Below are positions 54,157 to 64,000 of a DNA stretch of 64,000 nucleotides, piece after piece; the stretch's first letter is position 1; every line of letters begins with the position of its first letter. Both the position numbers and the translations under genes were made by a program. Origin of the DNA: CAVQBJ01 sp963819075 (GTDB taxonomy: Bacteria; Actinomycetota; Thermoleophilia; Solirubrobacterales; Solirubrobacteraceae); the NCBI GenBank assembly GCA_963819075.1, contig CAWFUP010000005.1, positions 1 through 64,000 on the forward strand, in the 5' to 3' direction. The notes beneath the pieces are model-generated. The model was not told where the DNA came from and did not search any database. It was given only the letters and a program-made list of their open reading frames with translations.

Positions 54157-54160
<4 letters not shown>
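53816..54160 (+). CDS. pntAB: NAD(P) transhydrogenase alpha subunit part 2
   Basis: A 114-residue membrane subunit with three to four helices (VLVTNLAILVLAGFVGFVVIS, the HGIVLLGGLLVIGLSG region, and VILVIAIAFGTINIIGGFLV) and the conserved SKVPNTLHTPLMSGTNAIHG motif including the proton-path histidine. The tail is charged (KDDDDTGPGAHK). Forms the proton channel with PntB. Overlaps both neighbours by 4 bp. Confidence 0.93.
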
Positions 54161-55584
<1,424 letters not shown>

Positions 55585-55606
55585 CGGCGCCGGCCCCGCC
55601 AGTGCG

Positions 55607-56083
55607 ATGATCCCCGGCGTGTCGCCGAGCAACGTCTTCGACGCCGAGGTCGCCTACGACGGCGAGGATCCTCCCGGTTACCGCAGCGGGATGACGGCCA
55701 TCGAGGCGGACGTCGCGCGGGCGCTCAACGTGAAGGTGTTCGAGCTTCCGACGGACGAGAGCCTTTGTCCGTACCACTACGAGTACGAGGAGGAGTGGCT
55801 CGTCGTGCTCGACGGAGCGGTCGTGCTGCGCACGCCCGACGGCGAGCGGGCGCTTGGGCGTGGCGACGCGGTGTGCTTCCCGCCGGGGCCGGGCGGGGCG
55901 CACAAGGTGACCAACCGAGGGGTCGCAACGGCCCGCGTGCTGATGTTCTCGAGCGCGCGCACGCCGGCCGTCGCCGTCTACCCCGACAGCGACAAGATCG
56001 GTGTCTGGCCCGGCGAGGGCAGCGACACCGTGATGCTGCGCCGCGGCGACGGGCGCGTCGGCTACTGGGAGGGCGAGACGTAG
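55607..56083 (+). CDS. Cupin-domain protein
   Basis: A 158-residue single-cupin protein. The metal-binding motif 1 is spread over CPYHYEYEEEWLVVLDG (H-x-x-x-E-E type), followed by GDAVCFPPGPGGAHKVTNRG (motif 2 with its histidine). Such stand-alone cupins are often sugar-phosphate isomerases or small-molecule binding proteins; the substrate is unknown. Follows pntB by 22 bp and may be co-transcribed. Confidence 0.78.
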   Translation: MIPGVSPSNVFDAEVAYDGEDPPGYRSGMTAIEADVARALNVKVFELPTDESLCPYHYEYEEEWLVVLDGAVVLRTPDGERALGRGDAVCFPPGPGGAHKVTNRGVATARVLMFSSARTPAVAVYPDSDKIGVWPGEGSDTVMLRRGDGRVGYWEGET

Positions 56084-56115
56084 CTCCGGCCTCGCGCTCT
56101 GGAACACTGGCGGGG

Positions 56116-57816
56116 ATGATCGGCCGCCGGGACGCCCTCAGTGCGCTCGCCAGCGAGGAGTTCGACGTTGTCGTCGTCGGCGGCGGGATCACCGGTGCCG
56201 GCGTGGCACTCGATGCCGCCACCCGCGGCTACAGCGTGGCCCTGCTCGAGGGCCAGGACTTCGCGAGCGGGACGTCCAGCCGGTCGAGCAAGCTCGTGCA
56301 CGGCGGGCTGCGCTACCTGCAGAACTTCGACCTCGGGCTCGTGCGCGAGGCGCTGCTCGAGCGCCAGCTGATGGTTGCGCTCGCTCCGCACCTCGTCCAT
56401 CCGCTGCCGCTCGTCGTGCCGGCCTTCGAGGGTGAGCGGCCCGACCGCCTCGTCGGCGTCGGGCTCAACCTCTACGACGTCATGGCCGTCGACCGTCAGC
56501 GCCTGCGCGGGCGGCGCGGCCGCCGCGCGCGACCGGAGGCGCCGCTGGCCGACACTCCGTGGAGCCCCGAGCGCCACCGCGTCATCTCCGGCGAGGAGGT
56601 CGTCGAGCTGCTGCCCGCCCTGCGCGCCCGCGAGCCGACCGCGGGGTACCTGTTCTACGACTGCCAGACCGACGACGTGCGCCTCGTGCTGACGGTGCTC
56701 GGCGAGGCCGAGCGTTTCGGGACGATCTGCGCGAACCGCGTGGAGGTCTGCGAGCTGCTCGAGGAGGGCGGACGCGCCGCCGGCGTGCGCGCGCGCGACA
56801 CGATCAGCGGGGCGGCGCTCGAGGTGCGCGGCGCGAACGTCATCAACGCGACCGGGGTGTGGGCCGACCGGCTGCGGCCGAATGAGCTGCACGACGAGGC
56901 CGAGCTGCCGCGCATCCGCCCGAGCCGGGGAACGCACATCACGCTGCGCCGCGAGGACGTGCCGCTCGTCGGCGGCGCGATCGTTCCGGCGGGCGGCGGG
57001 CGGACGATCTTTGCGCTGCCGTGGCTCGGGCGCACGCTCATCGGTACGACGGACAAGGACTACGAGGGCGCGCTCGAGCACATCGCCCCGCCGCGCGAGG
57101 ACCTCGACTACCTGCTCGAGGCCGCGAACGCCTTCTTCGGCACCGCGCTCGGCTATGCCGACCTCACGGGTGCTTACGCCGGCGTGCGCCCGCTCATCTC
57201 GACCGGCGATCCGCGCAAGTCGGTCGACATCTCGCGCAAGGCCGAGCTGTACGAGACGTCGAGCGGGCTCATCACGATCACCGGTGGCAAGCTGACGACC
57301 TGGCGGCGGATGGCCAAGCTCGCCGTCGATCGCCTCGTGGAGCGAGAGGCGCGCGACGCGCCGTGTCGCACGCACGAAATCCCACTTGGGCAGGCCATCG
57401 ATGCGGCTGACCTGCCACGCGTCGAGGGCGTCGCCGACGAAGCGTACGAGGCGCTGGCCGCGCGCTACGGCTACGCCGCCCATGAGGTGCTGAAGATCGC
57501 GGGCGAGCGTGGCGAGCTGACGCAGCCGATCGTGGCCGGACAACCTGACCTGCTCGCCGAGGCCGTCGTGGCGGCCCGGCACGAGCAGGCCCAGACGATC
57601 GGCGACGTGCTGCTGCGCCGTACGCGCCTCGGGCTGCTCGCCGCGCGCGAGCTGCAGGAGGGCGAGGCGAGCCCGGCTCGCCGGATCGCCGATACGCTCG
57701 GGCGTGAGTACGGATGGGACGCGCCCCGAATCGCGCACGAGCTCGAGGAATTCCGCAGCGAGGCGCGTGCCGAGGGACTCGAGGCCCGCGTCGAGGCCGG
57801 CGGCGCCGTATCGTGA
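56116..57816 (+). CDS. glpD: FAD-dependent glycerol-3-phosphate dehydrogenase
   Basis: A 566-residue flavoenzyme oxidising sn-glycerol 3-phosphate to dihydroxyacetone phosphate at the membrane. The FAD motif is VVVGGGITGAGVALDAATRG (residues 19-38), followed by the family block ASGTSSRSSKLVHGGLRYL, RPSRGTHI, TTDKDYEG, and the ITGGKLTTWR segment. The C-terminal helical domain is complete. ATG 56116 begins just before the FAD motif and replaces an upstream open extension. The next gene starts in the overlapping TGATG. Confidence 0.93.
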   Translation: MIGRRDALSALASEEFDVVVVGGGITGAGVALDAATRGYSVALLEGQDFASGTSSRSSKLVHGGLRYLQNFDLGLVREALLERQLMVALAPHLVHPLPLVVPAFEGERPDRLVGVGLNLYDVMAVDRQRLRGRRGRRARPEAPLADTPWSPERHRVISGEEVVELLPALRAREPTAGYLFYDCQTDDVRLVLTVLGEAERFGTICANRVEVCELLEEGGRAAGVRARDTISGAALEVRGANVINATGVWADRLRPNELHDEAELPRIRPSRGTHITLRREDVPLVGGAIVPAGGGRTIFALPWLGRTLIGTTDKDYEGALEHIAPPREDLDYLLEAANAFFGTALGYADLTGAYAGVRPLISTGDPRKSVDISRKAELYETSSGLITITGGKLTTWRRMAKLAVDRLVEREARDAPCRTHEIPLGQAIDAADLPRVEGVADEAYEALAARYGYAAHEVLKIAGERGELTQPIVAGQPDLLAEAVVAARHEQAQTIGDVLLRRTRLGLLAARELQEGEASPARRIADTLGREYGWDAPRIAHELEEFRSEARAEGLEARVEAGGAVS

Positions 57817-59530
57817 TGCGCCGCATGAGCCGTCCGTCCCCACTTCACCGCCGCCGGCCGCGCGTGCCGACGGGCGCCCGGGCCGCCGCGGCCGCGTGGC
57901 TCGTCGGCGCGCTCGTGTTGGTCGCTGGGCCCGCGGCGAGCGCGCAGACGGCCTTCCTCGGGAGGACCATCGACGGCCCGACCCCGGCGATCACCGCGCT
58001 GGGCAACGTCACATTGGCCCGCGAAGGAGGCGGCGCGGTCACGTATCTGCGCGCTGTGGGAGGCGTCCCGCACGTGTTCGTGAGCCTCGAGCGCTCCGGG
58101 GTCTGGGGCGCGCCGGTCCAGATCGACGCGTCGCTGCCCGGCGCCGCGTCCCAGCCGCTCGTCGCGGCGGCGAGCTCAGGACGCGTCGTCGCGGTGTTCG
58201 TCAACGCCGGCACGCTCTACGGGGCCGTGCACGACCCCGGCTCGCCCACCTTCGGCGCGCCGCAGCCGCTCGTGGCCAGCGCGAGCAATCCGGCGCTGGC
58301 CATCTCGCAGTTCGGCACGGCGTACGTGTCCTTCACGGCGCCGCTCGGCGCCGTCTCAGGGGTCTACGTCGCGCGCCTGGACCATTTCTCGACGACCTGG
58401 CAGGTGATCGGAGCGCCGCTCAACCTGCTGTCCACCGACAACGCCGCGAGCACCCCCGCGACGCGCTCGGCGATCGCCGTCGCCAGCGACGGCGAGGCGC
58501 TCGTCGCGTGGGGGGAGAGCGAGCCGATGGGCACACCCACGTCATCGCGCGGCGCGTCTCCGCCGCCGGTCCGAGCACCGCGCCCCAGGATCTCAACCTG
58601 CCGACGCTCTCCGGCCTGGCGGGCAGCGACGCCGACAGCCCGTCGGTGAGCATCGAGGACGCGTCGGACTTCGGGTGGGTCGCTTTCCGCGAGTCCTTCG
58701 TGCAAGGGACGACGCTCGTCTCGCGCACGATCGCGCGCCATCAGTACGGCTCGCTGTTCGATCCGCCCGAGCCCGCGATCTCCGGGTTCGGTGACAAGGG
58801 CCCGACGGTTATCGACCCGCTCACGATTCCGACGACCGACGGGGCCGACGATCCGCAGGTGTCGATCGACGGGACGGGCAACGGCCTGGCGTCGGTCGAG
58901 ACGACCGCCAGCCACGTCGTCTACGCCGACCCGCTGAACGATCCCTACTTCAGTGCGCCGACGCGGCTCGAGAGCGTTCCGGACGCCGTGCCGCCCGAGC
59001 CGGTCGCGGCCATCGGCGGCGTGGAGCCCGTCGGCGGCGTCGCGTGGCTGCAGAGCAGCGCGACGACCGCTCCGGCGTCGGCGCTCGCGCGCGCCTACGA
59101 CGGCTCCGGCTTCTCGCCGGCCAGCCCGATCTCCGATCCGGCCCTCGGAGGCGTGCAGACCGGGCCCGGCGCGCTCTCGGCGGCGGCCGACCACTACGGG
59201 GATGCGTTCGTGGCCTTCCTACAGGGCGCGCCGACGGCCACGCGGATCGTCGTCGGCGGGCTCGCCCAGCCGCCGCAGCCCTTCGGCGTCGTCGTACCCG
59301 CGCACACGTCGGTTCGCACCCCCGTGATCAGCTGGAGCGCGTCATCCGACGCGCTCGGGATCGCGAGCTACGCGGTGCAGGTGGACGGGGCCACGGTGGC
59401 CACGACGACGGGGACCCGGATTCGGCTCGCCAAGGCGCTCAAGAGCGGCAAGCACCAGGTGCGCGTGATCGCCACCAACCGGTACGGGACGAGCACGGCC
59501 ACGTCGGTCGCCACGCTCGTCGTCACGTGA
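57816..59530 (+). CDS. Exported hypothetical protein, frameshifted in this sequence
   Basis: About 570 residues when two frames are joined. A signal peptide (AWLVGALVLVAGPAASAQ) is followed by beta-rich repeats of the type LVAAASSGRVVAVFVNAG and YVSFTAPLG. The chain ends in a fibronectin/Ig-like domain (TPVISWSASSDALGIASYAVQVDG). The first frame reaches the run of six G at 58510-58515; adding one G gives WGGERADGHTHVIARRVS and continuous reading to 59530. Read literally the first frame stops at 58649. Probably a surface or secreted protein; binding partner unknown. Confidence 0.7.
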
Positions 59531-60426
59531 TCGAGCACACGGTGAGCGCCGCCGGGCGCACCCTCGAGCTCGGCCGTCGCCCCTGGCTGATGGGTATCGT
59601 CAACGCCTCCCCGGACTCGTTCTCCGACGCGGGCATGCACCGCACGCTCGAGCAACGCGTCGCGCTCGGTGCCCGGCTGCTCGCGGAAGGCGCCGACATC
59701 CTCGACGTCGGCGGCGAATCGGCCGCCACCAACCGACCGCCGATCGAGGTCGACGAGGAGCTCGCCCGGGTCGTGCCGCTCGTGTGCCGACTCGTCGACG
59801 AGCTCGACGCCGTCGTCTCGGTCGACACGTACAAGCCGGCGGTCGCGCGCGCCGCGATCGACGCCGGGGCGGCCATCGTCAACGATGTCAGCGGACTCCG
59901 CGACCCGGAGCTGGCCGCGCTCTGCGCGCGCACGGGGGCGGCGCTCGTGGTCATGCACACGCGCGCCGCGCCGAAGGTCCGCCTGCAGGATCCCGACGCG
60001 TACGACGACGTCGTCGCCGACGTGCTCGCGTTCCTCACCGAGCGCATCGAGCTCGCGCTGCGCGAGGGCCTGCGCCCCGAGCAGCTCATCCTCGACCCGG
60101 GGCCCGACTTCGCCAAGACCCCGGCCCAGACGATCGAGCTATTGCGAGCGCTTCCGCGGCTGCACGAACTCGGTCGTCCGTTACTGATGGCGATCTCGCG
60201 CAAGGACTTCATCGGCGCGATCACCGGTCGCTCACCGGCCCAGCGCGACGCCGGCACGCTCGCCGCGCTCGCCTACGGCGTCGAGGCCGGTGCTCAGCTC
60301 TTCCGAGTCCACGATGTCGCCGCGGCCGCCGACTTCCTGGCCGTGTGGAGCGCCCTGCGCGGCGAGCGGGCGGTGCAGCGCGATCTCGCGCTCAGCGACG
60401 CGCTGCGCCACGAGCCGTCCGGCTGA
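59527..60426 (+). CDS. folP: Dihydropteroate synthase
   Basis: A 299-residue DHPS condensing p-aminobenzoate with dihydropterin pyrophosphate in folate synthesis. Family signatures are MGIVNASPDSFSD, GADILDVGGESAATNRP, VSVDTYKPAVARAAI, IVNDVSGL, LILDPGPDFAKT and MAISRKDFIGAITG. The GTG at 59527 overlaps the previous stop; a GTG at 59542 is also possible. No other folate genes adjoin it. Rho-like gene follows 90 bp on. Confidence 0.93.
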   Translation: MIEHTVSAAGRTLELGRRPWLMGIVNASPDSFSDAGMHRTLEQRVALGARLLAEGADILDVGGESAATNRPPIEVDEELARVVPLVCRLVDELDAVVSVDTYKPAVARAAIDAGAAIVNDVSGLRDPELAALCARTGAALVVMHTRAAPKVRLQDPDAYDDVVADVLAFLTERIELALREGLRPEQLILDPGPDFAKTPAQTIELLRALPRLHELGRPLLMAISRKDFIGAITGRSPAQRDAGTLAALAYGVEAGAQLFRVHDVAAAADFLAVWSALRGERAVQRDLALSDALRHEPSG

Positions 60427-60516
60427 CCGCTACGCTGGTGGGACAAAGCGGGTGCCGCACGCTGTCCAACGCGTCGCGGACGCCAACCGCCCCTCATCCG
60501 ACAGAAGGAGACTCAC

Positions 60517-61911
<1,395 letters not shown>

Positions 61912-61962
61912 GCGTACGCCGCCAGCCCGCTCGGCCGCGCGCGGGAAGGGCAGCCGCGCGCG

Positions 61963-62424
61963 TCAGCGGCGGTAGGCGACCCGGCCCCAGGAGGGCTCGG
62001 GGGCGAGCTCGATCGGCTCGCCGTCGCGCTCGGGCTGCACGTAGGCGAAGGTCGCCGTCTCCTCGACGAAGCAGACGTCGAGCTCGCCCTCGTTGACGCG
62101 CTGATCGAGCCAGGCGCCGCGGAACACGAGCCGGCGCAGCCAGTGCACGAGCGAGCGGTCGGCCGGACCGACGAGCTCCGGCCAGCAGTCGTTGACGTGC
62201 TCGCCGAGCGCCGAGGCCGGGTCCTGGATCTCGCCGTTGACGGCGAGGTTGACGAGATCCTCGAGCTCGTCGTCGCCGAGGCGGCCGCCGACGAAGCCGA
62301 GCTTGAGCGCCGCCTGCTCGCAGCGCTCCTGGAAGTCGCGCTCGTTGAAGGTGAAGCGCAGCTCTCCGTATTCGAGGACGAAGTCCTCGCCGGAGTCGTA
62401 GTTTCCGCGGCGCGTGTTCTCCAT
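61963..62424 (-). CDS. Conserved-looking hypothetical protein
   Basis: A 153-residue acidic soluble protein (MENTRRGNYDSGEDFVLEYGELRFTF-type start is summarised here by its first motif, NYDSGEDFVLEYGELRF). It is mixed alpha/beta, with helical segments DDELEDLVNLAVNG and RSLVHWLRRLVFRG and a closing strand TFAYVQPE. No family recognised. ATG 62424 is chosen; a TTG four codons upstream is possible. Divergent from the permease gene. Confidence 0.6.
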   Translation of the reverse strand: MENTRRGNYDSGEDFVLEYGELRFTFNERDFQERCEQAALKLGFVGGRLGDDELEDLVNLAVNGEIQDPASALGEHVNDCWPELVGPADRSLVHWLRRLVFRGAWLDQRVNEGELDVCFVEETATFAYVQPERDGEPIELAPEPSWGRVAYRR

Positions 62425-62519
62425 ATAGGGGTCCAATCCGGAGACGGTCCGCCCCGGGCCGTCGCAATCATAAGCTTGACTCCTTCTCGGGGAGCCCTCG
62501 TGAACGGGATGTTGCACTA

Positions 62520-62547
62520 CGGTCCCGAATCGCGCGATCCGGGACCG
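62520..62547. promoter_or_regulatory. 28-bp palindrome between divergent genes, putative operator
   Basis: CGGTCCCG, A, ATCGCGCGAT, C, CGGGACCG reads as one dyad centred between 62533 and 62534, with a single A/C mismatch pair. It ends 45 bases before the permease ATG and lies 95 bases from the divergent gene start. Length and position suit a dimeric regulator site; an RNA hairpin in the permease leader is an alternative. Confidence 0.5.
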
Positions 62548-62592
62548 CGGAGCGCGGCCGCCGGGGCTCCTGGTCACTAGGCTCCAGCGGCG

Positions 62593-64000
62593 ATGGCACG
62601 CCTCTCCGAACACGGACTGCGGCGCTCGGTCGGCGTCTCCGGGCTGTTCGCGAGCGCGTACGGCAACGTCGGCTCCTCGATCTACTACGCACTCGGCCTG
62701 GTCGCCGCCCACGCGCTCGGACTCACCCCGCTCGTGTTCGTGTTCGCGGGCGGTCTGTTCGCGCTCACCGCGAAGACGTATGCCGAGGGCGCCGCGATGT
62801 TCCCGGAAGCGGGGGGCTCTTCCTCGTTCGCGCGTCACGCCTTCAACGAGGTCGTCTCGTTCTTCGCCGGCTGGGCGCTCTCACTCGACTACATCCTCAC
62901 GATCGCCATCTCGGCGTTCTTCGTGCCGCACTACCTGAGCGCGTTCCCGGGGCTGAGCGGGCTCAACCACAACCCGGGCGACATCGTCGGCGGGCTGATC
63001 GTGATCGTCGTCCTGACGCTCTTGAACATCAGAGGGCTCGGCGAGTCGGCGAAGCTCAACTTCATCCTGGCGATGATCGATCTGTCGACGCAGGTCCTGC
63101 TCGTCGCGGTGGGCTGCTTCCTCGTCCTCAACCCCTCGCTGCTCATCAACCAGGTGCACCTCGGCACGGTACCGAGCTGGGGCGAGGTCATCTTCGCGCT
63201 GTCGATCGCGATGCTCGCCTACACCGGGATCGAGACGGTCTCGAACATGGCCGAGGAGGCCAAGGACCCCGGCAAGATGGTGCCGAAGGCGGTCAACCTC
63301 GTCGTCATCGCCGTGCTCGGCGTATATCTCGGCATCTCGGTCGTCGCGCTGTCCGCGCTGCCCGTCGATCCGCACACGCACATCACGGAGCTCGGGACGA
63401 TCTACCAGAACGATCCTGTGCTCGGGATCATCGACAAGCTCGGCCTGCACGGCATTGCCTACCGCTTGTCGCGGTATTACGTCGGTCTGCTCGCCGCGAC
63501 GATCCTGTTCATCGCGACGAACGCGGGCATGATCGGGATCTCGCGCCTGTCGTGGTCGCTGGCCGAGCACCGCCAGCTGCCCGCGGCCTTCGCGCGCCTG
63601 CACTCGCGCTACCGCACGCCGTGGATCACGCTCGTGTTCTTCTCCTGCCTGGCGAGCGTGCTCGTGCTCTACGGCAACACAACCGTGCTCGGCAACCTCT
63701 ACTCGTTCGGCGCGATGCTGTCGTTCACGATCGCCCACGCCGCCGTCATCCGCCTGCGCATGACCGACCCGGATCGCGAACGGCCCTACCGGATGCCGTG
63801 GAACGTGCGCGTCCGCGGCTACTGGATCCCGATGACCGCGGTCATCGGGATGGTCGGGACGGCCGGCGCCTGGATCGCCGTCGTCGCGCTGCACTCCGAG
63901 GCACGCATCGTCGGCGTGCCCTGGATGGTCTTCGGGATGATCTTCTACTTCGTCTACCGCCGGCGCAGCGGGCTCAGCGCGACCAACGTGTACAGGATCG
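62593..64000 (+). CDS. APC-superfamily amino acid permease (3' end beyond window)
   Basis: The first 469 codons of an amino acid permease with about 12 helices. The helix-1 motif is GNVGSSIYYALGLVAA, followed by FALTAKTYAEGAAMFPEAGGSSSFA, the helix-6 stretch AMLAYTGIETVSNMAEEAKDP that provides the substrate pocket, and NAGMIGISRLSWSLAEHRQLP. Uptake or exchange of amino acids or amines driven by ion gradient is likely; substrate not predictable. The frame is open to base 64000. A palindrome precedes the start. Confidence 0.88.
   Translation, partial: MARLSEHGLRRSVGVSGLFASAYGNVGSSIYYALGLVAAHALGLTPLVFVFAGGLFALTAKTYAEGAAMFPEAGGSSSFARHAFNEVVSFFAGWALSLDYILTIAISAFFVPHYLSAFPGLSGLNHNPGDIVGGLIVIVVLTLLNIRGLGESAKLNFILAMIDLSTQVLLVAVGCFLVLNPSLLINQVHLGTVPSWGEVIFALSIAMLAYTGIETVSNMAEEAKDPGKMVPKAVNLVVIAVLGVYLGISVVALSALPVDPHTHITELGTIYQNDPVLGIIDKLGLHGIAYRLSRYYVGLLAATILFIATNAGMIGISRLSWSLAEHRQLPAAFARLHSRYRTPWITLVFFSCLASVLVLYGNTTVLGNLYSFGAMLSFTIAHAAVIRLRMTDPDRERPYRMPWNVRVRGYWIPMTAVIGMVGTAGAWIAVVALHSEARIVGVPWMVFGMIFYFVYRRRSGLSATNVYRI

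Noticed and set aside
62881..63894. 337-codon minus-strand frame opposite the permease
   Set aside because: The plus strand encodes a clear 12-helix permease; the reverse frame is Arg/Asp/His-rich without motifs.

Overview
The window is a GC-rich actinobacterial chromosome segment with many GTG starts and 4-base start/stop overlaps. Its gene families (DUF4430 proteins beside an ECF transporter, a relaxase-free type IV secretion-like operon, a Rho-like protein) suggest class Thermoleophilia, probably Solirubrobacterales. That placement is inferred from gene content; no rRNA is present.

Layout. 0.1-17.5 kb is mixed: a cyclooxygenase-like haem peroxidase, an exported seven-repeat protein, a PHP-glycosyltransferase fusion divergent from a GH31 glycosidase, an aldose 1-epimerase, a frameshifted aquaporin-family gene, tRNA-Trp, an SDR protein, a Phd/RelE toxin-antitoxin pair with a broken antitoxin, a UbiB/ABC1 kinase-like protein and small stress or redox proteins. 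17.5-27.5 kb, mostly minus strand, holds an alpha/beta hydrolase, MurB, a coupled pair of cyclic-di-GMP enzymes, an M48 peptidase, a DHA2 exporter, a flippase-like protein and an HxlR regulator. 27.8-31.8 kb has Lon, with a readable promoter and operator-like palindrome, and a sigma factor fused to an anti-sigma zinc finger.

32.9-42.4 kb is a tightly coupled operon for a minimal type IV secretion-like machine: TcpC/VirB8-like, pilin-like, TcpE-like, VirB4-like (two compensating frameshifts), VirB6-like and a peptidoglycan hydrolase. No relaxase, coupling protein or integrase was seen. A short C-terminal EFGFE-type motif is shared by its first gene product and the nearby sigma/anti-sigma protein.

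43.7-50.9 kb is the most striking region. A cobalamin riboswitch precedes six translationally coupled genes: three extracytoplasmic DUF4430 proteins (the fold of the C-terminal domain of animal transcobalamin and intrinsic factor), an ECF T component, a double ECF ATPase, and an S component fused to an extracytoplasmic alpha/alpha-toroid domain (the fold of the transcobalamin N-terminal domain). I read this as a vitamin B12 capture and import system built from split transcobalamin-like parts. A cobalamin adenosyltransferase lies just beyond it.

52.6-64.0 kb is mainly metabolic: three-gene pyridine nucleotide transhydrogenase, a cupin, glycerol-3-phosphate dehydrogenase, an exported protein with a frameshift, dihydropteroate synthase, a degenerate Rho-like protein, a hypothetical protein and an APC-type permease cut by the window end.

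Five single-base frameshifts interrupt otherwise well conserved genes. Four of them lie in runs of G, so homopolymer sequencing error must be considered before calling these genes dead.
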